DNA of 64,000 nucleotides, taken from positions 157,180,052 through 157,244,051 of the forward strand of contig CM060977.1 in NCBI GenBank assembly GCA_030765065.1, in the 5' to 3' direction. This DNA comes from Deroplatys truncata (lineage: Eukaryota > Arthropoda > Insecta > Mantodea > Mantidae). This document shows positions 10,151-21,205 of this stretch, piece by piece; position 1 is the stretch's first letter, and each line of letters begins with the position of its first letter. The position numbers and the translations under genes are program-made. The notes beneath the pieces were generated by a model. That model was not told the DNA's origin. It was given only the letters and a program-made list of their open reading frames with translations, and did not search any database.

Positions 10151-11939
10151 GAACTTCAAATGCAATATAAATGTACTAAATGTGATACTGAAAATAGATA
10201 ATAAAACTACATACATTATTATTATTACAGTCCCTATTAAATATTTAAAACTCTGTAATAATCCATATCTTCCTAACTTGAGCAAACTTGTTATTAGCCC
10301 ACAGTAATTTATATTTTCTTGAAGTACAAAGTCTTGAGGAATTTTGCGGGTTAAAACTCTTATGATGTTAATTATGTATAATCAAATTTCGCAGATGCAT
10401 TGAGTTAAGGGGATGATGGAAAAGGATTCAGTTTAAAAAAAATTGTACATTTTGAACTGCTATGCTTAAAATTAAGTTCGAAGTTTCAGGTTTAAATTAC
10501 AAATAAAGAAAGCATCGTTGTTCTCCGAGGGAAAGTAACATTTTGAAATAGATAATCGATTCTTGTATAATGACATTTTAAATTATCATTCTGTTTTTCA
10601 GTGCACATTTCTCGGCTTCCACTGCACGAAGAAACTTGAAATGTTTACAATTACATAATCCACATACCTACAGTACATAATCTAAAGCTCTCATATAGGA
10701 AAATATAAAAATAAAATCCCCATATGATAAAAAAACATCCAATAATGAATAGCTTCTAATTAATACATTTAAATATTTTAATCGGTTTAAAGACCATTTT
10801 ATGTTTTAAAAATATAGTGTAGAAGTAAAAGCATTTAAAAGCTATAAATAATTAATTTAGAACTTAAAAACAGAACAGATAGAAAAAGAACAGAATCATA
10901 CGAGATATGGTCTCTAAGGCCTATCAGGATTAAGGAAGGATCAAAGTCTGTTTTAGCCATCTTGGTTTAAAAAATACTATATGTTTTTACATTCAAATAG
11001 TATGTCATATTCCGAAATACACTTCTACAAAATTGTATTCCCCTAGGAAAATAGTCATATTTTGGACATCATTTTGATGTGCTCTACAAATTAAATAAAT
11101 CTGTATGGCAGACCTTACAACCATTGTTCCGATTTTCGTTTTTTTTTAATTTAAACTGTTTTCCAAGTTTGTTTTCTAACACAATATTCGAAAAATGTTC
11201 ACAGGATACTTCAAAATGTGTATTATAAAACTTTTGGAATTTTAGTATGAGCCGATTTATTTTTCAAAAAATATGTATAATGCATTTTAATGCAATTTGT
11301 TCTGCTTTTTAAAATAAAATATATAACTTCATATTTCGAAAACCGTCTTCGGACTACTTACTAAAGGTATTTAGAATTTTTATTTTAATAAATAATGTTT
11401 GTGGTTCAATATTTGTGGGAGGTAATGCATCTTTATTTTAATCAATAAAATTCGTATGAATTAATTTATATTTAAAAATGCGACAACCTATCAAAGCTAA
11501 ACTTTGTACACATTCTTCTTTAATTTTAACTAATTTGCGTACAAAATTTCTAGCTTTAACACTCAGCAAATCAAATCACTTTTGACTCTTCGTCTTCCTT
11601 TGAGACATTATGCATAATTCTGCAGCACGAGATGAGCGCAAATATATAACTTTAGATGCAAAATTATCAATTGCACCTCTTTCATGTCTCTACTATAAAG
11701 CACTCAAAATTCTTGTTTCCCAAAATATTTCAATGTGAGTTTATAGGTTTTAGGCACTTACAAAAGGTTGCGTCGACAATCTACTGTTGAAAATCAACTC
11801 GAATATACATGAGTTGAAGAGAAACAAAAAAATTATTTCTTTCAGACGTGTTCTGCTTAAATACTGTAAAATTCAGTTGAACAGCAGGAAACCTCGGGTA
11901 AAAACTAAAGTTGCTAAAAATTGCTCTACCTCTCAAGGT
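10151..11939. other. AT-rich non-coding stretch
   Basis: No gene, RNA or repeat boundary recognised. The base composition is very AT-rich with short homopolymers. Confidence 0.5.
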
Positions 11940-12343
11940 TTTCCAGTTATGTACCTAATGATGTGCACGTTATAGGCTGTCTATAGAAATTTCAATATAA
12001 TCACTTTGTCATTCAAATATTTCGGACATGCTATTTTAATCAAAGACATTAGAGCCGTTTTTGTGAAAACGCAAAATCGGATTTCTCCATTTAATGGCTA
12101 TTCCAGAGGACTAGCGCCTTTTGTCCTTGAGAGATTCTGGATTTAATTGCGAAGTTCAGGGTTATACGAGTTTTCGTTTTTAAGTCACGCCCTTCATACA
12201 TGTGTGCACTTCTAAACTGTCTTTTAAGTTTAGGTAATCTCAAAATTGTATTCCCAGTGTAATACTGATATCCAGTCTTTTGATGGAATACAATACTTCA
12301 TCTTCCTAACCTAGGCAAACAGTAGAAAAGGCGAAAATGACTG
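11940..12343 (+). repeat. TACGTA-end repeat family, old 3' relic
   Basis: A degraded forward copy. TATTTTAATCAAAGACATTAG (about 12032) and GATGGAATACAATACTTCAT (about 12283) align with the family's internal and 3'-terminal blocks. It ends in a decayed terminal palindrome where the opposite-strand copy begins, so the two 3' ends abut. Confidence 0.5.
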
Positions 12344-12479
12344 CTTCTTACTGTCTCTACCATGCACCTAATAGGCAGAGAAGGTATTGCATTCCATCCA
12401 AAAATTAGATGTCGAGATTTCAGCGGAAATACTAGTTTTGATTCGGTTGAATCCAAAAACATGTATTTTTAGAAAAATA

Positions 12480-12523
12480 TCGCGCGTGTGTGTGTGGGGG
12501 GGGGTGGGTGGGTGTGTGTGAGA
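12480..12523. repeat. GT/G-rich microsatellite
   Basis: Imperfect GTGTGTGTG plus a G run and TGGGTGGGTG. It sits where the family's CA microsatellite is found in the other copies, read here on the minus strand. Confidence 0.85.
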
Positions 12524-13251
12524 ACAGCATTACTCAAAAACGAAAAGTCGGATAAATACCAAAATTGGATTCTAGATTCAGTACCTTCCAAACGCAAAGG
12601 GTTTCAAGAAAATCCCCCTAACCCAAATTAACCTTTATATGTAACATTTTTCGACATTTTTTATTTTAAAGAATGATTCGAAAGTTTTTGATTAAAATAC
12701 CGTATGTTAAAGATATTTACATGGAAAATAAAATCTATATCCTGAATTTTCTGGGAATATCCTATGAAGTGCTCTTTATTTGGAAGAATTTTGTATTAGC
12801 TTGCATAACTGGTAAACGTTAAGGAATAGACAAAAAGTACTACACAAAAATGTAGATCTCTTTAAAAACACACAATTTATTTCAAATAAGCTTTTTTTTG
12901 GCATAAGCCATTTTTGAGGTATGGTTATTAATGGTTCGAATTGCTCATTACTTGGTCATTCTTTTAAAGTGCTATCAAAATTCAGTTGTTTACCGAGATG
13001 TTATGGAAAGACTAGGAATTTTAAGGCCAGCATATAGAGTGCAGTTCGTAAGCAATGTCTAAGAACTTTGCATCTATAGCGAAGTGTGTAATGAAGCTAT
13101 TTCTGCAAAGATTTATTTGGATTAAAATATACAGGGCGAGCCAAAAAACTACAAACGGGCTGCGCGGTGTTTTTCCTGTCCGCGTCCTCGGCGCTCGTTG
13201 CCGTCTGCCGCTATCATTGAACGGCGCGGATGAAACCATACAACATTTTTA

Positions 13252-13424
13252 ATACTACTTTTAAAGACTTTACTTACCAACTTTATGAAAGGAAATGCTG
13301 ATGAACTATTCATCCATGATGGATAGTTTCCTAAAGAGGTGCCAAAAATGTATGGACATCGATGGTAGCCAGTTTCAGCATCTCCTTTCATAAAGTTGGT
13401 AAGTAAATCCTTAAAAAGTAGTTT
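13252..13424. mobile_element. Small palindromic MITE (~170 bp)
   Basis: Inverted ends of about 45 bp: TTTACTTACCAACTTTATGA followed by AAGGAAATGCTGA at about 13269, and its inverse near 13375-13407. The outer part ACTACTTTT is mirrored as AAAAGTAGT. The centre holds a second short dyad (TCATCCATGATGGATAG). Superfamily unknown; the target duplication is uncertain because both flanks are T/A runs. Confidence 0.65.
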
Positions 13425-13426
13425 TA

Positions 13427-14281
13427 AAAATCTGATGTGTTACACTCACATGACTTTTTCTACTCTTGTGCATTTATTTTTACAAACGCTTATTCTTCAT
13501 ATGCTTCATGTTAATCGAGATATCGAGATGTTAATCTTATTGCTAATTTTCTTGTAGATGCAAGGGGAATTGGTAGGCTTTAAGCGATAGTCAAATATTT
13601 TAAGAACTGGTTGCTATGTGGAGCATTCCATTCTCTTTGCATTACCAGGACAAAAAAAAGGCGAATAACGAATTCCCATTTGAGAAAAGTGTAAGTATTG
13701 GAAAAATTAAGGGAATAACAAGCAATATCTCGAAAATGGTTCACTCAAAAAAAAAGTGCATATGACATAAATTGTGTATTTTAACGCGATCTACATTTTT
13801 TGTGTAGTAAAATTTTAACTAATCTTTTATGGTTTACCAGTTATGCAAAAGCCGTTCATAATGAAGAATACTTTTGGAGACATTCCCAGAAAATTCAATA
13901 TATACATTTTATTTGCCATAAAAATGTCTTAAACATATGATGCTTTAATCAAAATCGTTAGAGCCATTTTTGAGAAAATTAAAATTTTCGAAAAATGTTC
14001 ATATAAAGAGCAATCTGGGGTGTGGGGATTTTCTTGAAAACCATATTGTCGCATCTCTGGAAGATGCTGAACCTAAATACCAAGTTTGGTGTTTATCCGA
14101 ATGTTCGTTTCTGAGTTATGCTGTTCACAGACAGACAGACACACACACGGACATGTTTCCGAAAATGCTTTTTTGGATTCGGGGGGCCTCAAAACATATT
14201 TCCGGTGAAATCTCGGTATCGAATTTTTGGGTGGAATACAATACTTCCCCTACTTACTATACGTAGTAGGGAAAGTAAAAA
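13427..14281 (+). repeat. TACGTA-end repeat family, young full copy
   Basis: It starts AAAATCTGATGTGTTACACT and ends CTACTTACTATACGTAGTAG followed by GGAAAGTAAAAA. It contains the family's fixed blocks: AACGCTTATTCTTCATATGC, GAATTCCCATTTGAG, AATATCTCGAAAATGG, TTACCAGTTATGC, AATCGTTAGAGCCATTTTTG, the CA-rich site and GGTGAAATCTCGGTATCG. About 855 bp. It is inserted between the arms of the foldback MITE. Long ORFs here are the same recurrent frame seen in every copy and are not taken as coding. Confidence 0.85.
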
Positions 14282-14604
14282 TGTAGTATGGTTTCATCCG
14301 CGCCTTTATGAGATAGCGGCAGACGGCAACAGCGCCGAGGACGCGGACAGAAAAAACACCGCTCAGCCGGTTCGTAGTTTTTTGTCTCAGTAGAAAGAAA
14401 AATAAACTTAAGTAAGAATAGTTTGTGCATTCACAATAAACGATAGAGGGTACAGGAAGTCATGCGAATGTATCACATAGATTTGTTTATTCAGGGCACC
14501 TTAAATATATATACACGGTGAAATCTCGAAATTACTTAATTACCTGAATTCTCTAGCCACTATAGATAAAGGTTAGAGAAAGCAAAAGGTGGTTGTAGTT
14601 GTAT

Positions 14605-15517
14605 AAAAATCTGATGTGTTACACTCACATGACTTTTTCTACTCTTGTACAAAGTATTTTTACAAACGCTTATTCTCCATCTTGTTCATGTTAATCGAGA
14701 TAAACATTTGCAGACCCTATCTTATTGCTAATTTTCTTGTAGATGTAAGGGGAATATATATTTACAAGGGCAATATAGAAATACAGTAGCCTTTAAGCAC
14801 ATACATATCTCTTAATAGCTGGTTGCTAGGTGCAGCACCGTTCCCTTTGCCACAGATTATAACTCTTTGCATATCCAAGACAAAAAAAATGAATAACGAA
14901 TTCCCATTTGAGAAAATAAGTATTGAAAAATTTAAGGGAATAACAAGCAATATCTCGAAAATGGTTCACTCAACAAAAAAACTGTATATGACATAAATTG
15001 TGTATTTTAACGTGATCTACATTTTTTGTGTAGTAACATTTTGTCTATCTCTTATGGTTTACCAGTTATGCAAAAGTCGTTCACAATAAAGAATACTTTT
15101 GGAGACATTCCCAGAAACTTCAAGATATACATTTTATTTACCATAAAAATATCTTAAACATATATTTTAATCTAAATCGTTAGAGCCATTTTTGAGAAAA
15201 TTAAAATTTTCGAAAAATCTTCCATGTAAAGGGTACTCTGGGGTGGGAGGATTTTCTTGAAAACCTTCGTGTCACATCCTTGGAAGATACTGAACCCAAA
15301 TACCAAGTTTGGTGTTTATCCGACTGTTCGTTTCTGAGTTATGCTGTTCACAGACACACACAGACACACACACAGACACACAGAAATGTTTCCAAAAATG
15401 CTTTTTTTTGGATTCAGGGGGTCTCAAAACGTGTATTTCCGGTGAAATCTCGGTATCGAATTTTTGGGTGGAATACAATACTTCCCCTACTTACTATACG
15501 TAGTAGAGAAGTAAAAA
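14605..15517 (+). repeat. TACGTA-end repeat family, young full copy
   Basis: About 913 bp, from AAAAATCTGATGTGTTACAC to TACGTAGTAGAGAAGTAAAA. Closely similar to the copies at 13427, 21461 and 35489. It carries a short CA/CAGA microsatellite at about 15354-15383. Confidence 0.85.
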
Positions 15518-15606
15518 GGGATTACTCCAACAGATAATTAGAATGCACAATACCAGATTAACAATAACGATACCAGAATATCAGACAGGAAAATGCATAT
15601 ACGTAC

Positions 15607-15733
15607 CTCAGAAGTGCTAAAACACGGTGATTCATCGAGTAAGAACAGGTTTAGCCTAGCCACACAGTAGAAAATATCGCCACCACCTGCTTTCGGTGTA
15701 TCAAGCATAACGTTGTCACATTTTAAAAGAGTG
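15607..15733 (-). CDS. Candidate single host exon, unrecognised protein
   Basis: On the minus strand a 127-bp open segment runs from a possible acceptor (ATCTTAAG|CAC) to a strong donor consensus (GAG|GTACGT at the 15606/15607 junction). It would encode about 42 residues including CDNVMLDTPKAGGG and DIFYCVARLNLFLLDESP. The composition looks more protein-like than the usual AT-driven shadow frames, and no transposon motif is visible. I do not recognise the family. The polypyrimidine tract before the acceptor is weak, and no neighbouring exon was found within the window with a compatible phase. It could be a chance open frame. Confidence 0.35.
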
Positions 15734-15769
15734 CTTAAGATAATTTTTGTGAAAAGTGAGTGAAACACT

Positions 15770-16310
15770 CATCATTTTGGTTGAAAGGTTTTGGTAAACT
15801 CTTTCCAATTAACATTAGGTCTCCAAGGTCATTTGTGGTTTCATTCCTTCATTGCCTGATGTATGCCCAAGGGCTTTGTGCTATAAAACATGAAAAACCA
15901 AGAATATTTAGATACATAACGCATAAGGTCAATAAGCACTAATTAAAGAATAGTTATTTAAAGTCTACGAGGAAGAGAGAAAAAGAACATGACTGCAAGT
16001 CAGATCCCGACCATTTAGGGAGTGCATTTGTTACGTTAGATGATTAAGCAAGAATAATTTATCGTTTATTTATGCAGATGCAGTTTTACATTTTGCATGT
16101 GCATATTAATCGCATGAGAAAAAATATAAACGGTTGCGAGGAGAGTTGTTTGCAGTAAATTTTTACTAGCTGTGCAATAAAAAGAGAATGGCTTGTAGTC
16201 TCCGAGGCCACTTCGGTCAGCGTTTCCCTCTGTTTTTGCCTTATGCGTCAGTCCCTCTGAATGCACCATGCTTATTATTAGACCTCGCATTTTAGGTCCT
16301 AAAAATGTGA
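15770..16310. other. Non-coding stretch
   Basis: No supported feature. A minus-strand open frame at 16066-16320 has no recognisable motif and ends at the probable hAT terminus. Confidence 0.5.
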
Positions 16311-18790
16311 TTTTAGGCACCTAAAAAAGGTAAAAGGTAAGGAAATAGGTGTTTAATAGGCACAATAAAGAAACAAATTTTATGCATCATACCATGCAAA
16401 ACACAGTCATTAATGTTTTATTTCAAAACACACTTAAATGCAGTAGGAAGACAAGTAACGTGTATTAAATGCTGAAAAAATACCTTCAAAAGTTTCCCAG
16501 CTGCTATCATATATGGTGCCGCATCAGTGTACAGTAACAACACCCTTCATTCTTTACACCATTCGGATACAGTACTTTTAGTCCGGAGTTTACGAAGTAG
16601 ACAACTTGAAGGTCAATTTTATGGTGCTGTTGTATTGTAGTTCAAATGTTGGGGAACCAAACTTGAAGTAGTTGCAACCGCACGTATGGTAAAAAAAGTT
16701 TCCGATAACTTTCGTCCCAAGTTTAAAAATATTAACTTTATAATTTGACTGTTTCTTTAAATACTATGTATTTATGTTTGCCTCGGCTGCGTCAGTATTA
16801 TTGTTAGAGACATGAATTTCTTTGCAGAGAGTGGTGCGGCTAAGAATGTAGACTTACACAGATTATAATTTTTACTTCACTCCTTTTATTAATTCTTGAC
16901 ACGATTTAAATAACACTTCACTGATATAGAGAGCTGTGAGATTATTTATTAATTACTTGCACTTTTTAACACGTAAACTGTTTTTGTCTCACACTGAATA
17001 CGTATTAAACTTCTCGAGGACGCGTCTCGCGTTCGGTTAGGAACGCTGTCTGCTAGCAACTAACTTCTGAATTTGTAAATTTTGCTCCATTTCAATTTCT
17101 GATTGGCTAATCCTACTCCAATAGAATCCTTTTATTTAACTAAAGCTTTTTTTCTGGTTGTTGATTGTCTATTTAATAAACTGTCTCAAAAATTACATTA
17201 TTGTTGCTCCAAGAATGACTAGTAGCATTATTACACTTTCTAATTCATTATTGCCTCAAGGTTACCTTATTGTTACCTCATTGTTAGCAACTTTTATTCT
17301 CACAGCTCCTACATTATACCTAATACATTCACATAACATTATTGAAGATGTACATAACAATATAAACATTAATACAATGACTGTTACATGCATTTTCATA
17401 TACTGTTAAATACACATATTGCTTTAAGGCGGGCTGTTATTACATTCTATATTATATAATTAGACTGAAATCATTTAAGTGTTAAAAATACTGGCTCAAA
17501 CTGATTGAGCATTAGTTTTCTCCAACAACTTCGAATAAATCTAATGCAAATTCCCATAATTTTCATCTAACTTCCCTATAATTAAATTTGATATACTTCG
17601 CCCCAGGGCGTCTGTGGTTTCATCTACGGAAATCCAGATGTAGGAATCTCCTATTTCTGACCTTATTTCATTCAGCTGTGATTCTTACACCATCTCAAGA
17701 TAATTTTTTCTAAGTGTCGTTTCGGGGGGTATTGTTTCTCTGCAATGCTTTTCTAAAATGACTTCATTGTTGTATTTTCAACTACATTCCAAGGACTGTT
17801 GGGTGCAGCGAATGCTTTACACATATCAAAATAGAACTGGGATTTTATTTTTGAGGACATGGGCTGCGTAAGTAAAGTTTGCTTCTGAGAATCTCTCTTC
17901 TTAGAATTTGCTTGATGCATTGAAGTTTTCTCATGTTGTACCAAGTGACTTCTTTTTTCGGCAGAAACCTTAAGTAGAAGAATACATTTATAAATATATT
18001 TTAATGTCGGTAAATCATATTTTGTTAAAATAATTAAAATTCTAAATGAATATCCAATATAATATACATCAAAATTAATATAACTTAAAATATTAGTATG
18101 GTCTTGATCTGTTGTACAGTTAGACCCCAGTATTGGACTTAATAAAATGCATCAAACAAATTTGAGATTATTTTCAGATAGAAGAAAAAATCATACGGTA
18201 CAATTAATCGCGGTAGTTAACATACATGGTCTCATGTGAATGATAAAAATGACAGAAAATACTGTAAAAAGCTTACTCTTTATTGCAGACCTGACAGAAG
18301 ATTAATTTTCCATCTGTTGTATAAATCCGAAATCCAGATTCTTATTAATGCACTTTTGGTGGATTTGTTCTTAGGAATTTTGCAGTACCAGCAGAAAAAT
18401 TATCACAGCTACCAAAGACCTTAATATAGTTATATTATCAACGCGAACCAACACTTTGGCTTATTTTCAAATAACTGTATTCTTAGAACCAGAAGTGGGC
18501 CAATTGTTATTGTATTCATTGCTAAGTTCTGATTTCGCATGCGGCACCTTAAGATTTCACTACATGTTGCTTTATTTATTATTGTGCTAAGCTTTTAAAA
18601 ACGACACCACGCCGCATTTTATCAAACAGAAATCAAATAAGTATCCAGTCAATGAAAGGTTTGTTGTTGATTAAATAATTATTTATTGAATACAACAGTG
18701 TGTTGAATAAATTCATTGGAATTTTAAAAAGAGGCATTTATAGACATCAAAAGGCAGAAATAGGCATTTATGTGAAATAGGTGCCTATAG
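16311..18790 (-). pseudogene. hAT transposon relic (BED-finger/CGBP1-like lineage), split by an LTR
   Basis: Minus-strand pieces in order: HEKTSMHQANSKKRDSQKQT and MSSKIKSQFYFDMCKAFAAP (17944-17753); then IRSEIGDSYIWISVDETTDA and LGRSISNLIIGKL (about 17700-17570), the start of a hAT-type nuclease core; then a solo LTR; then VVYFVNSGLKVLYPNG and, one frame over, VLLLYTDAAPYMIAAGKLLK (about 16600-16450). Order and motifs match hAT-derived proteins related to the CGG-repeat-binding protein. The dimerisation domain at the C-terminus is missing. There is a frameshift after PNGVKNE and several stops. TAGGCACCTA near 16313 and its inverse near 18779 may be the terminal inverted repeats, but an 8-bp duplication is not evident. 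Confidence 0.7.
16607..17498 (+). repeat. Solo LTR, family 1 (892 bp), inside the hAT gene
   Basis: Starts TGAAGGTCAATTTTATGG and ends ATACTGGCTCA, i.e. TG...CA, flanked by AACT at 16603-16606 and AACT at 17499-17502. No internal retroelement genes lie between, so it is a solo LTR left by recombination or a lone insertion. Homologous copies: 1-184 (end only) and 55661-56534 (minus). Removing the LTR and one AACT restores the hAT reading frame across the site. A 4-bp duplication suits the gypsy group or a relative; the family cannot be named from the LTR alone. Confidence 0.85.
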
Positions 18791-18875
18791 ATACCATAAA
18801 ATTTTGTTAATACCTTTTTAGTCTACTTATTATACTGAATATCAGAGTTGAACTCTCCAGTATTCTACATTATTT

Positions 18876-19073
18876 AAGGTGTGTTACATTCTAATGACTT
18901 TCTCTACCCATTATTGTTTACCTTTATGTAGCTCTAAAAACTACTACTTTATATTTCTATGTACATTATGTTAATCGAGATAACGTTTGCAGTCCAAACT
19001 TCGTTGTAGGTACACTTGCTTCCAACTATACCGTCCCCGCAGCTTTCAGAGGAATTCTACAGGCCTTCACAGG
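18876..19073 (+). repeat. TACGTA-end repeat family, 5' fragment
   Basis: AAGGTGTGTTACATTCTAAT then GACTTTCTCTACC, followed by ATGTTAATCGAGATAACG and a degraded GAATTGGTAGGCTTTAAG block. It is cut at 19073 by a solo LTR. No continuation is recognisable beyond 19952. Confidence 0.6.
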
Positions 19074-19947
19074 TGTCGCGGTATCTTTCGTGTTATCTTA
19101 TTTGCTGAGCGCCTGTTATTGTTTTACTATTTTTAATTTTGAGTTCTTTGTCCTGCGGCTAGCTATTATTACTCAGTCGAGCAAATCTCTTGAACAGGGT
19201 GTGTAAACGGAAAGGAGTTGTTACTAAAGGATAACACTGATAAAAGAATTTGTTTTTACACTTTTATTGCCGTCACACTTTATTCATTTCACATAATTAC
19301 TCTAGATACACGCCCGACTGAAACTGTTATATTTTCAAATGTAACTATAATCACTTATCTGCCGCACATTATTAATTCGAGTATTTCAAATTTTGTAACT
19401 AACTTTACGACGCGAGATATTCTGTAGAATTGCGTAACGTGTACTTCGTGAATGCTTCCTTAGAACTGCCTGACGTGTAACTCGCGAGAGAGATTTCTTA
19501 GAACTGCGCGACGTTTACCTTGTGAATGATTCTGTAGAACTGAACAATACTTGTCTCTGGCTTCAGAATTTATACTCCCTCACCCCGATATGCCTAAGCA
19601 TTAAAACAGAGCTGATATTGGTTAATAAAGCGCGCCAACATTAGCGTCTATTTTTTTATCCAATCAAAATTACGAACACACATGCTCTAGGGAAGATATT
19701 CCCTCCATTTCTAAAGAAAAGCGCGCTACTCTGACGTCATTTGTTTGTCTCTTCTAATTGATAAACAACTCACCCCCTCGTTTCATTGTTATCCGCTCCT
19801 ATTGTCAGTTTCAGTGAGGCCGTGTAAACTTATTTCCTAACATTGCTTATAATTAACAAAAATCTCAAATCATTGTCATACAATAATGCTAATTTACACT
19901 ACAATCACTCTGGCATTTACAGTGTTGTAATATAAAATACTGCCTCA
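19074..19947 (+). repeat. Solo LTR, family 2 (874 bp)
   Basis: Starts TGTCGCGGTATC and ends ATACTGCCTCA, flanked by CAGG at 19070-19073 and CAGG at 19948-19951. Length, 4-bp duplication and the last ~11 bases match LTR family 1, but the rest differs in sequence. Probably a related but distinct retroelement lineage. No internal genes. Confidence 0.8.
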
Positions 19948-19951
19948 CAGG

Positions 19952-20989
19952 TGAACTATGTATACAAAGAAGGGGTGTGTGTATCTGTTTACCTTTTCGC
20001 GCATGTAGTGGCGTCCTCTTTTACGTGCACAATTCTAGATTATTCATATATGAATATATAACTTTGAGTACTATCTTTACTCGTCATCACCTATAATAAC
20101 CATGTTTAAATATTATATAATCAAACAAACCGCGTATAGCACAATATCCGCACGAAACTTATTTTAACGACAACGTAATGTAAAACTGAAATACATATAC
20201 TCTTTACTCTCAAAGAGGACACATTTACTAGACATTATTGGAATCATCTTTCCAATTAAATATTGTGGCGTATAAATAATTTGGAGGGTTTCATTGTCAT
20301 TACCAGATATATTGTTGTTTACGTCACTCCTGGCTGGTAGTTTTGGTAACCACGAGTGGTGGGGGATAACGTCTATCTTACTTCTGATACCGAGAGAAGC
20401 GGATCGGACCTACAAGACGGCTTTTGGATCGGTGGACATCTCTCCTCGCCTTTCATATTTAAAAATGTAGGAACCCCAAACGATTGGGAAATAAATCTAG
20501 GAATGTGTAAGTAATTTGTTTTATGTATTTTGTACAGTGAAAAACCCACGCCTCTTAACCTCCACAGCACGTTTCGTCCTCCGCAGCCAAAGTGAGTATA
20601 CGTTCCCTCAATGTGCGTGCTGAGTATTAGAAATTAATTTAATTTTCATGCGAACTTTTAGGCCTCTACCCAGGATGTAAAGATATACAACTAAATAAAA
20701 CACTTTTGTACAAAATTTCCATGAAAAGGTATTTTTAATGAGCATATTATGCAAAACTAAAGTAAGTTACGCTTTTTACTCTTTTAAAACTAAAGGAAAT
20801 TACACATTATTTTAATAATCTGTTTAATCTCTATTCTTGTCGAATACCTGATTTAGCCGTCTAGACAATCACTTCGGTACTGTAAGAACTCTGGCTCTAA
20901 ACAAACATTTCATGACAATGCTTCCATAGCAAAGCTTACCTATACAAATAATGTAGAGCTCGTTAAAATAAACAATTCATATCGAGTGT
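19952..20989. other. Non-coding stretch
   Basis: No feature supported. 20300-20600 is less AT-rich and could belong to an unrecognised repeat. Confidence 0.45.
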
Positions 20990-21205
20990 TGTGGCATTAA
21001 CTATTTCTGAGGTATTCGTTGCTACAGGTTTCAATTTTCCAATAATATGCACTTTTTGAAGTGCTAAAGCTATTCATTTATTTCTTGCAATGTCATGGAA
21101 AGAGTATGCAATTTAAAGGCTAGCTTTTAAACATTTGCTATCGTTTCAGTCTCTTATCCACATTGTACCTATAACGAAATGTGCAATGAAATGGTGTCTA
21201 GAACC
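20990..21205 (-). repeat. TACGTA-end repeat family, old internal relic
   Basis: GGCATTAACTATTTCTGAGG, TCATGGAAAGAGTATGCAAT and CGAAATGTGCAATGAAATGG align with the old subfamily copies at 12.9-13.1 and 34.7-34.9 kb in minus orientation. Both ends are missing. Confidence 0.45.

Larger units (their letters stand above)
13132..14390. mobile_element. Foldback MITE with ~115-bp inverted arms, TA target duplication, mariner-like ends
   Basis: The left arm 13132-13247 and the right arm 14274-14390 are near-identical when one is inverted; both contain TGTCCGCGTCCTCGGCGCT, GTTGCCGTCTGCCGCTATC and GGCGCGGATGAAACCATAC. TA at 13130-13131 and 14391-14392 flank it. The outer ends (CAGGGCGAGCCAAAAAACTA on the left) resemble mariner-type termini. 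Without its contents it would be a ~235-bp near-perfect palindrome. Two later insertions, a palindromic MITE and a TACGTA-end repeat, sit exactly where the loop would be. It has no transposase of its own. The arms are GC-rich and unlike their surroundings. Confidence 0.85.
12344..14485 (-). repeat. TACGTA-end repeat family, old copy interrupted by a foldback MITE
   Basis: Minus-orientation copy (12344-13131 plus 14393-14485). It starts with the 3'-terminal block AGGTATTGCATTCCATCC at 12382, has the GAGATTTCAGCGGAAATAC block, and ends at the family's 5' block near 14480 (GTATCACATAGATT). At TA 13130-13131 it is split by the element at 13132-14390. The uninterrupted sister copy near 57330 shows the unbroken sequence across this point. 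Confidence 0.65.

Noticed and set aside
9704..10285. 193-codon minus-strand ORF
   Set aside because: It spans the boundary between a SINE and AT-rich DNA; low-complexity composition and no motif.
13427..14281. Helitron call for the TACGTA-end family
   Set aside because: It has a 3' hairpin and a TC near the 5' end, but no CTRR 3' terminus and no demonstrated A|T insertion; left unassigned.
14118..14393. Recurrent 60-115-codon ORFs (e.g. 14118-14393, 15280-15537, 22143-22364, 37672-38016)
   Set aside because: They are the same stretch of the TACGTA-end repeat in different copies, spanning the CA microsatellite, and copies carry frame-breaking indels. No conserved start or domain; treated as non-coding.
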